Of a stretch of DNA of 64,000 nucleotides, positions 46,556 through 56,522 are shown piece by piece. Under the pieces are notes generated by a model that had not been told where the DNA came from, made no database searches, and saw only the letters and a list, made by a program, of their open reading frames with translations. This DNA comes from Myxococcales bacterium. GTDB lineage: Bacteria; Myxococcota_A; UBA9160; UBA4427. The position numbers were made by a program, and so were the translations under genes. Within the stretch, counting starts at the first letter, position 1, and each line of letters opens with the position of its first letter. The DNA is taken from contig DUBZ01000041.1 of the NCBI GenBank assembly GCA_012960035.1, forward strand, positions 43,754 to 107,753. Reading direction: 5' to 3'.

Positions 46556-47844
46556 CTAAGCTCGTGCACGGCGGCGGCTTCGCCCTCGATCTCGAAACCC
46601 GCATCCATCGTACCTTTGGCACCGGTGGAATAGACGAGCTTGTGTGCACGGGAATAGCGGATCGGCTTACCGCCGAATGAATCCGTCGGAATCGATTCGA
46701 GGTAGGCCGGAACCAAATCGTTCAGATCTTCGGGGAGGCGATTGTTGTCCTGTTGATAGGCCCGAAGTGCGATCAAGGTCTGGGTTGCGGCGAGGGCGGT
46801 GTCTTCGGCGCAACGCTTGATGAAAAAATCGCGGTAGTCGGGGGTCGCGATGTCGAGTGCGACTTCCGAGTCGTCGGCGCCCGGTCCTTCAAACGTGGGG
46901 GCCGACGTGTCCCCTTGGTCTTCCGGGAACGGGATCGACGTCATGTCAGAACAGTCGAGCTCACTCGCGCGTTGGTACGTCCGCGTCACGGCTGCAAAGG
47001 CTTCAAGAGTGCGTGCGGTTTCGCTACGGAGTGCGGCGATGTCGAGCAGCGTGAATTCGGGCGCCTTCACGGAACCTTCTCCGTTGCGGAAATCATGTTC
47101 GGCGCGTTCGGCGATCCATCCCAAGAGCGCCTTCCACTGCTGATATTCGACGGCCCACATTCGCTTCCAGGCCGAAGGGTCACTTCGAAAGGAGGGGAGT
47201 GTTTCGACCCAATGTTTGGCTTGTTCGTTTTCCAACGGCGCGAAGGACGCGAGTCGGCGCAGGGTTTCGAGCCCCATCGACCGGTACCTCACACTTAACA
47301 TCGTGGTCGTGAGTGCGGCGTGGTTTGCTCCCTCGATCCGCTGCGCGAAGCGAAGGATGTCGACGGCGCTATTGAAGGCGCCGTCCCAGTCTCCAGTTCG
47401 TGCAAGGTAGAGAGACTCGAATCGCAGGAGTTCGATGAGAGATTCCGTTTCGATCGGAATCTCGGGTACGACGTCAAATTCGTCGGCGGACAGTTCGGGG
47501 AGTCGAAAGTGGGGCGCCTCGAGCGCGCGTCGCAAGCGTGCGAGAGCTTCGCGATTCGCATCGAGCAACGACGCCATGTCGCCCGTCGAAATGTCGCCAC
47601 CTCGCCACACGGCTTCGGCGAGCAATCGATCGTCGTCGTCGACCTCGCAGACTTTCACCGCAGCAAGCAAGTGTGTGAGTCCGTCTTCTGGTGCTGCGAC
47701 GTTCTGATGAGTCACGGAAAGGTCGGCATCATCCGGACCGCCGGCGGGATCGCGGCGGGTTGAGACGTAGTCGGGGAGGCACAGCGCAATGAGCAGTGTG
47801 CACACCATTCCGATCCATAAAACCCGCTGTCGCATTTTCAGCAC
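46537..47844 (-). CDS. Hypothetical protein with one N-terminal TM helix
   Basis: 435-aa ORF, no recognised family; C-terminal 'ALRAYQQDNNRLPEDLNDLVPAYLESIPTDSFGGKPIRYSRAHKLVYSTG' resembles pseudopilin-type C-terminal regions. Confidence 0.65.
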   Translation of the reverse strand: MLKMRQRVLWIGMVCTLLIALCLPDYVSTRRDPAGGPDDADLSVTHQNVAAPEDGLTHLLAAVKVCEVDDDDRLLAEAVWRGGDISTGDMASLLDANREALARLRRALEAPHFRLPELSADEFDVVPEIPIETESLIELLRFESLYLARTGDWDGAFNSAVDILRFAQRIEGANHAALTTTMLSVRYRSMGLETLRRLASFAPLENEQAKHWVETLPSFRSDPSAWKRMWAVEYQQWKALLGWIAERAEHDFRNGEGSVKAPEFTLLDIAALRSETARTLEAFAAVTRTYQRASELDCSDMTSIPFPEDQGDTSAPTFEGPGADDSEVALDIATPDYRDFFIKRCAEDTALAATQTLIALRAYQQDNNRLPEDLNDLVPAYLESIPTDSFGGKPIRYSRAHKLVYSTGAKGTMDAGFEIEGEAAAVHELSYPIEF

Positions 47845-47956
47845 CCACCGGGCGTTGAGTGCCCCCGAATAGCATCGGCACCCCGCAGTGCTGCCTAGAG
47901 CCGGGATTACCTGAATCGTGACCGAAGTCGGTTACGTGCCGCTATCCTGTGCCGCG

Positions 47957-48739
47957 ATGACGGCCAAGGCGGTAGACACGACAACATCTAAAACCCCGCA
48001 AACCCCGCGCAAGCAGTTGCGCAGTGCAGAAGAAATCGGCCTCGCGCTTGATCGTGGTGCGCCGGTTCACTTCGTGCTGTGCCTCGAAGGGGCATGTGAC
48101 CCGGCGGTTGAACGAGTGGTTGAACGTGCCGCCGAGATGGGAATCTCGGTTCGTCGCGTGGCCGAACGACAGTTGCGCAGGTTGTTGCCGCACGGCACCC
48201 AGAGCCAAGTGCTCGCCCTCGAGGGGCCGGGGCCGGGTGCGAGCCTGGCCGAAGTCATGCAGCGCCCCGAGGTGGTGTGGATGCTGGTGGGATGCGGGTA
48301 CCCAGGCAATGTCGGGTATGCGATTCGCAGTGCCGAAGTTTCCGGGGCCGCCGGGATCGTCGTCGCGTCAGATTTCGACCGCACCGAACGACGGGATTGT
48401 CTGCGTTACGGCATGCGGGTCGATCGTTTCTTTCCGGTTCATTTTGCCGATGCGGCTGAGTCGTTGGCGTTGTCGCGGACGGCTGGGCGTACCGTGGTCG
48501 CGGTGGAAGATGTCGGGAACGACGCACCGTGGCAGGTTGATCTGTCCGGCCCATTGCTCATCGTGATCGGTGGCGAGGAGGCGGGCATTCCGAAGAGCGT
48601 GCTCGCCGAAGCAGATTACGTTGTTCGTGTACCGATGAATGGCTTTTTGCCGTCGTTCAACTTGCAAGCCGCGATGGCGATCGTGATGGGTGAGCGGCTG
48701 CGGCAGACACAACCGACAACCAACACATCGAGTGACTAG
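47957..48739 (+). CDS. TrmH/SpoU family RNA methyltransferase
   Basis: 'VWMLVGCGYPGNVGYAIRSAEVSGAAGIVV', 'LLIVIGGEEAGIPKSVLAEADYVVRVPMNGFLPSFNLQAAMAIVMGERLRQ'; ORF opens at 47918. Confidence 0.88.
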   Translation: MTAKAVDTTTSKTPQTPRKQLRSAEEIGLALDRGAPVHFVLCLEGACDPAVERVVERAAEMGISVRRVAERQLRRLLPHGTQSQVLALEGPGPGASLAEVMQRPEVVWMLVGCGYPGNVGYAIRSAEVSGAAGIVVASDFDRTERRDCLRYGMRVDRFFPVHFADAAESLALSRTAGRTVVAVEDVGNDAPWQVDLSGPLLIVIGGEEAGIPKSVLAEADYVVRVPMNGFLPSFNLQAAMAIVMGERLRQTQPTTNTSSD

Positions 48740-48772
48740 GAATCAGCAGAACCTTTGATTGCTGCTGCCGCT

Positions 48773-49783
48773 CTAGATCTCACGAATGGCAGGGATCAGG
48801 TCGGCAATTTCTTGGGCGTCAATGCCGTAAGGCACGAGGCTCACTCGGTCGACGGACGTTCCGTAGCGTTGGCGTAGTTTTTCGGGGATCTCTTCGACGG
48901 GGCCAACGAGGGCGATCTGCTCGAGCAAGTCGTCGTTGATCAGCGCCGGCATGTCCGCCCATCCGCCTTGCTTCGTCAGACGATTGAGTTCGGTTTGCAG
49001 TTCACCTTGGCCCACACTTTCGAGAACGCCGCGGTATGCGGGGGTCGAGCCGTAAAACGAAATCTGCGCCTTGGCGCCTCGCTTCGCTTGTTTGATAGCA
49101 GCGTCATCTTTACCACTCACCACAATGACCTGGGCCGAAATTTCGAACTCACTTCGCGGACGGCCCGAACTTTCGATGCCCGTAGTGAGCGACGGCATGG
49201 TCGTCTCGGCGAGAAACTCTTCGGTGTGGAACGGGTGCAGGAAGTACCCGTCCGCGACTTCGCCCGCGACCCGGGTCATGATCGGCCCGACACCCGCGAG
49301 AAAGATGGGCGGCGTGCCGTGCGGGTTCGGACCTGGATTGAAGAAGGGCGCCATCAACGTGTGGGTATAGAATTCGCCGCGATGGTCGAGCTTGTCGCCG
49401 GTTTCAAAGGTGTGCCAGATCGCGCGAATCGCGCTGATCATTTCCTTCATGCGTGCTGCAGGTTTCGACCACGGCATGCTGAAGCGACGTTCGATATGGG
49501 GCTTGATCTGTGAGCCGAGTCCGAGGATGAAGCGACCCTTCGAGTGAAGCTGAAGGTCGTAGCCGAGATTCGCAAGCGTCATCGGGTTGCGCGCGAACGC
49601 GACCGCGATTGCTGTAATGAGTTCGATGCGCTCGCTGCGTTCGGCCATCACGCAGATAGGAAGGAAGGGGTCATGGCGACCTTCGAAGATGAATGCGCCG
49701 TCGTAGCCTTGGTTCTCGAGGGAAACGCTTGCCGGGCCCGCATCGCGCGGGTCTTCGACCATCACTGCGCCGTCAACTTTCAT
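48773..49783 (-). CDS. LLM class (F420-dependent-like) oxidoreductase
   Basis: 'MKVDGAVMVEDPRDAGPASVSLENQGYDGAFIFEGRHDPFLPICVMAERSERIELITAIAVAFARNPMTLANLGYDLQLHSKGRFILGLGSQIKPHIERRFSMPW'. Confidence 0.93.
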   Translation of the reverse strand: MKVDGAVMVEDPRDAGPASVSLENQGYDGAFIFEGRHDPFLPICVMAERSERIELITAIAVAFARNPMTLANLGYDLQLHSKGRFILGLGSQIKPHIERRFSMPWSKPAARMKEMISAIRAIWHTFETGDKLDHRGEFYTHTLMAPFFNPGPNPHGTPPIFLAGVGPIMTRVAGEVADGYFLHPFHTEEFLAETTMPSLTTGIESSGRPRSEFEISAQVIVVSGKDDAAIKQAKRGAKAQISFYGSTPAYRGVLESVGQGELQTELNRLTKQGGWADMPALINDDLLEQIALVGPVEEIPEKLRQRYGTSVDRVSLVPYGIDAQEIADLIPAIREI

Positions 49784-50021
49784 GGGAACCTCCTAGTTTG
49801 GGGCAAATCATCCTATGGCATTGGGTTCCGGTTCGCTTGAGGTTCCTGCGAACAAGAAGCTTTGCGGTATGGTCAATCGACTCGCGTTTTTGTGCGCGGG
49901 TCGCGCCGCAAACCATGTCGGTCTGGGCCGTTTATTCCTCGCATGTTGTACGCGCCGGAAATACGCGGCGCCGGCGCGCGAGGCAATCCGTGTTCGTGGT
50001 CTAAGTGAGTGCTCCGAGGTA

Positions 50022-51620
50022 GTGGTGTCCAACAAGGCGACGATTTCGCAATGTGTTTCGAACCTGGCAGTAACCCAGGGCGATGCGCGCGCGTTTTCGA
50101 CTTCCGAGGGCTCCGTTAGCTGGCGTGCTTATGACGAGGCCGCGAATGAACTTGCGCGCGCATTGGTCCACCTCGGTGTTGGTGTGGGAGACCGCGTTGG
50201 CGTGTTGCTCCCCGACGGCCCCGGTGTGCATGTCGCTTTCCTTGCGATCGAACGCGCGGGGGCGGTGATCGTCGGAGCGGGCGCGCGTTCGGGTGTCAAA
50301 GAGCTTGTGCACTTGTTCGGACTTACCCAGTGCACGGTCTTGATTAGCGCGGCCGAGCATCAGGGCCTTGGCGCAGTTGCATTGCGAGCGGAGCTCGCTG
50401 AAGCGGACGTTTCGCTAACCCTTCATTTGATCGTCGACTCTGAATCGGGCCGTCAGTCCGAGCCCCTTTCAGAGACTGCGGGCATGGATGAAGAGGACGC
50501 GGCGGCGAGGCGTCACGATCCCGACGATATCTGGCTCTTGAACTCGACTTCGGGCACGACGGGGATGCCCAAGTGCGTCGTGCATGACCAGTCGCGCTGG
50601 TTTGTCTTCCACGACTTTGCGGTCGAAGCGGGCCAGCTCGATCAGAACGACGTGTTCATGAGTGTCGTGCCGGCGCCGTTCGGCTTCGGAATCTGGACGG
50701 CCCACGTGACTCCGGTCTTGCTCGGCGTTCCGACGGTCTTGATGACAGGCTTCGACGCAGATGCCGCCCTGGACTTGATTGAACAACATCGGGTTACGGT
50801 CCTCGCGGCCGTATCGACGCAATTCATCATGATGTTGAACAGCGCGAAAATCGACTCTTGCGACCTGTCGTCGTTGCGGGTCTTGTTTACCGGCGGCGAA
50901 GCTGTTCCCCGTGATCGCGCGTCGGTGTTTGAAGAGAAGACCGGGGCCAAGGTGTTGCAGTTCTACGGCTCGAACGAAGTGGGTGCGGTGAGCCGTACGA
51001 CGCTTGACGATTCGAGTGACCGGCGTTGGACTACGGCGGGGCGCGTGATCAAAGAAATGAAAGTGCGCTTGTTTGACGAACAAGGTGCGGACGTCACGCA
51101 TACCGGCCGTGGGCAGCCTGGCTGTCTGGGCCCGACGCTGAGTCAAGGGTACTACGGGGACCCGCAGGCGAACGCAAAGCTATATCGCGACGACGGTTGG
51201 ATGATGCTCGGGGACATCGTCACCATCGACGATGAAGGCTACTTGACCGTGGTTGGACGTACGGATGACTTCATTATCCGCGGCGGCAAAAACATCAGCG
51301 CCGCTGCCGTCGAAGAACAAGTTGGCACCCATCCGCGGGTCGCGCATGTCGGAGTCGTTGCGATGCCAGACCCCGTGTTCGGCGAGCGGGTTTGTGCATT
51401 CGTTGAATTGGACGGAAGGTCCGCGCTTGATTTGAATACGCTCTGCGCTTACTTGCGGGAACACGGGACGTCGAAGGAATACCTCCCGGAGCATTTGGTT
51501 GTACTAGACGCCTTGCCTCGGGCCGCGGGTGGGAAAATTGCAAAGGCCGAGCTTTGTTCACACGTTGCTGCGCTGAGCAATAAACTGGATTCAGCAACCT
51601 GCACTCAAGGAAAAGATTGA
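50022..51620 (+). CDS. Class I adenylate-forming acyl-CoA ligase
   Basis: 'WLLNSTSGTTGMPKCVVHDQSRW', 'YLTVVGRTDDFIIRGGKNISAAAVEEQVGTHPRVAHVGVVAMPDPVFGERVCAFV'; ORF opens at 49815, GTG starts near 50022/50025. Confidence 0.92.
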   Translation: MVSNKATISQCVSNLAVTQGDARAFSTSEGSVSWRAYDEAANELARALVHLGVGVGDRVGVLLPDGPGVHVAFLAIERAGAVIVGAGARSGVKELVHLFGLTQCTVLISAAEHQGLGAVALRAELAEADVSLTLHLIVDSESGRQSEPLSETAGMDEEDAAARRHDPDDIWLLNSTSGTTGMPKCVVHDQSRWFVFHDFAVEAGQLDQNDVFMSVVPAPFGFGIWTAHVTPVLLGVPTVLMTGFDADAALDLIEQHRVTVLAAVSTQFIMMLNSAKIDSCDLSSLRVLFTGGEAVPRDRASVFEEKTGAKVLQFYGSNEVGAVSRTTLDDSSDRRWTTAGRVIKEMKVRLFDEQGADVTHTGRGQPGCLGPTLSQGYYGDPQANAKLYRDDGWMMLGDIVTIDDEGYLTVVGRTDDFIIRGGKNISAAAVEEQVGTHPRVAHVGVVAMPDPVFGERVCAFVELDGRSALDLNTLCAYLREHGTSKEYLPEHLVVLDALPRAAGGKIAKAELCSHVAALSNKLDSATCTQGKD

Positions 51621-52829
51621 ATGAATCAAGATGAGGCTTGGGGGACTGCGGGGACGATTGAAGACGTGTCTGGCCAGGTGGCGATCGTGGGCGTCGGAGA
51701 TGCGATCTACCAGCGAGCATCGGGAAAGAATGGACTCGAACTCGCGATCGAAGCGACCGAGCGCGCGCTGGCGGACAGCGGGCTCGCTCCGGGTGATATC
51801 GACGGAATTATGGTAACCCCGTACATGGGCGCTCAACTCGACGCCGATGCGTACCGTGCTCACTTCGGTACCGAGCAAGAAATCTGGATGTCGAACAAAG
51901 GCGGTGCCATGACGTGGGCCGCGACGGCACCGGCCGTCGCCGCGGCGGCGATTCGCGAGGGCAAGGCGAGTGCGATCTTGAACTTGTTCGCAGTCGACTG
52001 GTTTAGCCAGAAGGGAAGCGATAGCGACGAAGGACCTGGCAAGTTTCACGGCCAGGAACGCATGAAGGCCAACTTCGAATTGCCTCACGGTTGGTTTCCG
52101 CAGCCTGTTTACTTCGCCACGATCGCACGTCGACACATGTGGCAGTACGGAACCCGGGAAGAAGATTTAGGCGCGCTCGCGGTCACCTGTCGCAGACACG
52201 CGAACGGGCATCCTGACGCAATTACGCGGGACCGAACATTGAGCCTCGACGAATACCTGGCTCGCCCGATGATGGTAGACCCACTGCGCATGGAAGACTG
52301 CTGCCTTATTTCCGATGGCGGTGGCGCGTACATCATGACGTCAGTAGAACGCGCCAGAGATCTCGCGAAACCGTTGGTCGTGGTTGAAGGGGTGTCGGAC
52401 GGCTATTCGAATAGCGGCGCCTACTGGAGTCAGCAGGGCAATTTCACTGCTTCGCCTCAAGTCTATTCCGCACCCAAGGCGTTCGAGATGGCAGGGCTGG
52501 TACCGAGTGATGTCGACGTGCTGACGCTATACGACCCGTTTTCAATCGTGGCGTTGATGCAGATCGAAGACATGGGGTTCTGCGAGAAGGGTGGGGCGAG
52601 TGAGTTTGTTGCCGGAACCAACCTGCAATACGACAGCCCGGGCCTCGCGTACAACACCCACGGTGGCTTGCTCTCCCATGCCTACGTGCTCGGTATCTCG
52701 CACGTCAATGAAATCGTCCGACAACTGCGGGGCGAAGCTGCCAACCAGGTCAGCGATGCAAACGTTGGAGTCTACGGTGGATACACCGGACACATGGCGA
52801 GCACGTTGATTTTGAAGTCCGGCAGTTGA
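51621..52829 (+). CDS. Thiolase-superfamily (lipid-transfer/Ltp-like) protein
   Basis: 'VAIVGVGDAIYQRASGKNGLELAIEATERALADSGLAPGDIDGIMV', 'NTHGGLLSHAYVLGISHVNEIVRQLRGEA'. Confidence 0.9.
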   Translation: MNQDEAWGTAGTIEDVSGQVAIVGVGDAIYQRASGKNGLELAIEATERALADSGLAPGDIDGIMVTPYMGAQLDADAYRAHFGTEQEIWMSNKGGAMTWAATAPAVAAAAIREGKASAILNLFAVDWFSQKGSDSDEGPGKFHGQERMKANFELPHGWFPQPVYFATIARRHMWQYGTREEDLGALAVTCRRHANGHPDAITRDRTLSLDEYLARPMMVDPLRMEDCCLISDGGGAYIMTSVERARDLAKPLVVVEGVSDGYSNSGAYWSQQGNFTASPQVYSAPKAFEMAGLVPSDVDVLTLYDPFSIVALMQIEDMGFCEKGGASEFVAGTNLQYDSPGLAYNTHGGLLSHAYVLGISHVNEIVRQLRGEAANQVSDANVGVYGGYTGHMASTLILKSGS

Positions 52830-52853
52830 GGTCGACGCGATGAGGAGCGAACG

Positions 52854-53282
52854 ATGAGTCAATCACCGTTACCCGAAACAGACTGGGATCTCACCCGGGC
52901 ATTTTGGCAAGCCGCGAAAGAGAATGAGTTCGTGATGCCGCGCTGCGCGGGTTGTGAGCGCTACGTCTGGTATCCAGAAGAACAATGCCCGCACTGCGGC
53001 GCCGGCGACGTCCTTTGGGTTCAAGTCGAAGGAAGAGGCCTGCTTTTTTCATGGGCCGAAGTGCGGCACCCGCTGCACCCCCCGTATAAGAACCAGCTTC
53101 CCTACATCACGGGGATCGTGGCGCTGGAGGTCGATCCACGCGTCCACTATGTGACCCGGATCGTCGAATGTACGACGCGCGAACTTGTGATCGAGATGCC
53201 GATGGAAGTTGTCTATCGCGAACTTTCGTTTCACGAGGTCGAGGGCGCCGTGGTTGCGCCGGTATTCCGTCCAGTTGCCTGA
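52854..53282 (+). CDS. Zn-ribbon/OB-fold (DUF35) protein
   Basis: 'FVMPRCAGCERYVWYPEEQCPHCGAGDVLWVQVEGRGLLFSWAEVRHP' with a CXXC...CXXC rubredoxin-like motif. Confidence 0.93.
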   Translation: MSQSPLPETDWDLTRAFWQAAKENEFVMPRCAGCERYVWYPEEQCPHCGAGDVLWVQVEGRGLLFSWAEVRHPLHPPYKNQLPYITGIVALEVDPRVHYVTRIVECTTRELVIEMPMEVVYRELSFHEVEGAVVAPVFRPVA

Positions 53283-53437
53283 GCCGGGTTGAGGTAGATC
53301 GCGGTGAGTCGGCTAGGGAAGGGAGCGCCATGCGATGGCTGCTGGTTTGGCCTCGCGCTATCGTACGAGCCAGCGTAAGACCTGCAAACCTCTAGCCGAG
53401 TGAGAGACCGATCTTCGGGAGCGATGAGAGATTCAAC

Positions 53438-54718
53438 ATGAGTTCGCGCCCACCGCTAAGCCCAGTCAAGATCGCCGGCTTCAGTCTGTTGACTCTGGTG
53501 TTATTTGCCGTCGTCTTCGAGTTTGGCTCGTGGGGGCTGCTCAGAGCTTTCGATGCGAAAATGAACACGCGGTACAACCGGATCGCTTCGGGCTATTCGG
53601 TTTTTCGCACCACGCCCAATTTTACGTTCATCACGAACAAGACAGACCCTTCTCAATCCGACATCACGACCGAATCGCACGGCTTCGTTCATGACACCCC
53701 GTTAAGCGAAGCGAAGCCCGAAGGGACGATCCGAGTATTTCTAAACGGCGGGTCGGCGCTGTTTGGGGCGGGGCAGGCGGCGGTGTACGAGCCGGCCAAG
53801 AAATTTCCGCGTGGGCTCTACAGCTATCCGTTGAGTATCGCGGGCAAGCTTAAGGCGATCTTGAAAGAGAAACGGCCTGATCTCGACTTCGAAGTCATTA
53901 ACGCCGCTGCGTATACGAAGAAAATGCACCAGTCGATTCCCGACTATCTCGCGACAATTTCACGCATGTCGCCGGACTTCGTGATCAACATGGACGGCTA
54001 CAACGACCTGAATGCGTTTAGTTCGGGCACCCCTTACGCGGACCTCCACGAAGAACTGCAGACCTACATAGACCTCGAAGCAGCGCCTCGTTTTCCAGAG
54101 ACGTTGAGTTCGTATCAGGTCGCGAAGCGGATCGTGGGCCGGCTATTTGTAACGCCCTTCGCGACCGGGCTCAGTATTCGAGTCGAAGACGCGCCGCCCT
54201 CTGAGACGGTTCCGCATCGCGAGTATCTGAAGAAGAAGCCGGAGTTCGTCGCGGCGTCGGCGCGTTTTCTCGACATCGTTGATCACTACACCGCGCTCAT
54301 GCGGCAGGACGGCGTCGAGTTTATGTTCGGCTTGCAGCCCATGGTTGACCGCGGGGAGAACAAAGCCCTCACGGAGTCGGAGGCAGCCTGGCAGCGTTAC
54401 GTGCAGTCCTTCAAAGACGAGCACCCCGACTATCGTTTGATCATCCGGTATTTCTTCGACGACTACCTGTCCGACCAGCTCGAAGCACGTGTGACGAAAG
54501 CTGGATTTCGATACGTCGATTTTGGGCGGGCATCCCAGGCGCTGAGTTCGGACTTCCAGCTGTTTACGGATTACTGTCACCTGACGGTCCCCGGCAATGA
54601 GTTCATCGCCCAGCATATGGCTGACTTTGTCCTGGAAAAGCTGGCGTCGAATGGGGCCTCTGAATCGGGGCCACGAAGCAAATTGGCATTCGTGGCGTCC
54701 GACGGAGGGGGGCAGTGA
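53438..54718 (+). CDS. SGNH/GDSL-type hydrolase-like membrane-anchored protein
   Basis: N-terminal TM; 'RVFLNGGSALFGAGQAAVYE', 'FEVINAAAYTKKMHQSIPDYLATISRMSPDFVINMDGYNDLN', 'LFTDYCHLTVPGNEFIAQHMADFV'. Confidence 0.78.
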   Translation: MSSRPPLSPVKIAGFSLLTLVLFAVVFEFGSWGLLRAFDAKMNTRYNRIASGYSVFRTTPNFTFITNKTDPSQSDITTESHGFVHDTPLSEAKPEGTIRVFLNGGSALFGAGQAAVYEPAKKFPRGLYSYPLSIAGKLKAILKEKRPDLDFEVINAAAYTKKMHQSIPDYLATISRMSPDFVINMDGYNDLNAFSSGTPYADLHEELQTYIDLEAAPRFPETLSSYQVAKRIVGRLFVTPFATGLSIRVEDAPPSETVPHREYLKKKPEFVAASARFLDIVDHYTALMRQDGVEFMFGLQPMVDRGENKALTESEAAWQRYVQSFKDEHPDYRLIIRYFFDDYLSDQLEARVTKAGFRYVDFGRASQALSSDFQLFTDYCHLTVPGNEFIAQHMADFVLEKLASNGASESGPRSKLAFVASDGGGQ

Positions 54719-54737
54719 CCAGCGGGCGGCTGGCTTC

Positions 54738-56522
54738 GTGATCGAGCGCCAGTTCTTTTGGGCGGGTGCTCTGGCGATCGTCTCTGCTGGGTTGGTGGTC
54801 TACGTCGAACAGCTCGGCTTTTACTTCACCGACGTCGACACGTTTTCGCTGATCGCAACGAGCCGCCTCCATTCGTTTGACGAGTTCATGTCGATCTTCA
54901 CCTCGCCCATGATGAAGGGCCACCTTCCGAACGCGCTGTTCTTTAGGCCATTTGCGAGTTTGACTTGGGGGGGCGACGAACTGATCTGGGGCATGAATCC
55001 CCTTGGCTACCACCTGACCGATCTATTGATCCATCTCGCCAACTCGTTGCTCCTGTTCCAGCTGGTTCGGCGAACCGCACGTTTTCAAACGGGCGTCGGC
55101 AATGCACCCGACGGGATCAGTCGGGGTGACGTAGAGGGACTTGTCGCCGGCGGACTCTTTGTGATCCATCCGGTTGCGGTTGAAACCGTGAGCGCCATTG
55201 CGCGCCGTCCCGACCTGCTGTTCGGCTTCTTTGCGCTGCTCGCACTCAACTTTGCGCTGCGCTTTATTCGCTTCGAGTCGAATCGAGACCGGCTCGCGAT
55301 CGCGGTTTGCTGTGTGCTTGGGCTCGCTTCGAAAGACTCCGCGGTGATCGTGCTCGCACTCGTGGGAGCGTTTGGCTTTTGTCTCTGTGAGACGGATTCG
55401 TTCCGCGAACGACTTTTCTTCTGCGTGCGTCTTTGTTGGGTGCCGCTCGTAGCGGTCGCGCTTTACATCGGCGCGCGCAGTCTGGTGCTCGGCGGATTGG
55501 GGGGATACGAGACCGCATTCGGTGTCGAGCTCACGTCGGTCGTCAAGACGAGTTCGCTGGTGTTGCTTTGTGCATTCACGATCCCGGGCCAACTCGATTC
55601 GTGTACGTCTTCTTTCGCGCCCTTTACCGCGTTGGTGACGGTCGCGTTTTTTGTGCTCAGCGCGCTGCGACTCCTGTCCGATCGCACGGCGCCGGAAGCT
55701 CGAAGGGTTGCCTTTGGTTGGTTGTGCCTCTCATTGTTCTTCGTGTTGTACCTGGCGACGCGGACGGTTGCATTAACGCGCACGATGTACGCCCTCATTC
55801 CATTTCTCTGTATCCTGCTCGCATGGGCGTGTGTCGATAGTGGCGCGCTGCTTCGAGACTTCAGAAAACGATCTGCCGGAGGCTTGGCAAGCACGCTCTC
55901 GCGCTTGGGATTGATGGGGATCAGTTTTGCAATTGTCGGTGCGATGTTTCTTGCCGCGCTGCGGGGCCAGTACGTTGACGAATGGCGTGCCATGGGAGAA
56001 TTGACTCGTGAGATCGTCGACGCAATCGATCCACTGGTCGCGTCGGTTCCAGCCGGAAGTACGGTCTACACGGTCAACCTGCCGTTCAAGGCAAGCGACC
56101 CCCAACCCAGGCTTCGCGATCATCCGATCCTTGACGACTACAGCCTCCAGGGTTGGGTCGACCTCGCGCACCCCAAAAAGCAGCTTTCGATCGTCGGCCT
56201 CACCCGCGTTCGAATGCAGCTGAATGATCCCGGGGAGCTTTCGTCGCGGGTTTCGTTCGACCCTGTAACGGCGAGGTTGTTTACGGACGTGGCCACAAGC
56301 GGGCGGGTTGAAGCGTTCCTCAAAAAAAGAAAGTGGGGGAAAGAGCATCCTCTTGAAGTCGTTCGTCATGAACGGGACGGGTCGGGAAGCCGGCTCGAGA
56401 TCCAGCTTCTCCCCGAGGCTTTCGAGCCCGGACCGATCGCATTCTGGGTTTTCGTCGGCAATCGCGTCGAACTGGCTCGACACGAAGCGTTTCAGTTTTC
56501 TCATGATGGAGCAGGCCAGTGA
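54738..56522 (+). CDS. Polytopic membrane protein (TMTC/glycosyltransferase-like)
   Basis: 'NPLGYHLTDLLIHLANSLLLFQLVRR', 'LFVIHPVAVETVSAIARRPDLLFGFFALLALNFALR', 'VLGLASKDSAVIVLAL'. Confidence 0.75.
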   Translation: MIERQFFWAGALAIVSAGLVVYVEQLGFYFTDVDTFSLIATSRLHSFDEFMSIFTSPMMKGHLPNALFFRPFASLTWGGDELIWGMNPLGYHLTDLLIHLANSLLLFQLVRRTARFQTGVGNAPDGISRGDVEGLVAGGLFVIHPVAVETVSAIARRPDLLFGFFALLALNFALRFIRFESNRDRLAIAVCCVLGLASKDSAVIVLALVGAFGFCLCETDSFRERLFFCVRLCWVPLVAVALYIGARSLVLGGLGGYETAFGVELTSVVKTSSLVLLCAFTIPGQLDSCTSSFAPFTALVTVAFFVLSALRLLSDRTAPEARRVAFGWLCLSLFFVLYLATRTVALTRTMYALIPFLCILLAWACVDSGALLRDFRKRSAGGLASTLSRLGLMGISFAIVGAMFLAALRGQYVDEWRAMGELTREIVDAIDPLVASVPAGSTVYTVNLPFKASDPQPRLRDHPILDDYSLQGWVDLAHPKKQLSIVGLTRVRMQLNDPGELSSRVSFDPVTARLFTDVATSGRVEAFLKKRKWGKEHPLEVVRHERDGSGSRLEIQLLPEAFEPGPIAFWVFVGNRVELARHEAFQFSHDGAGQ

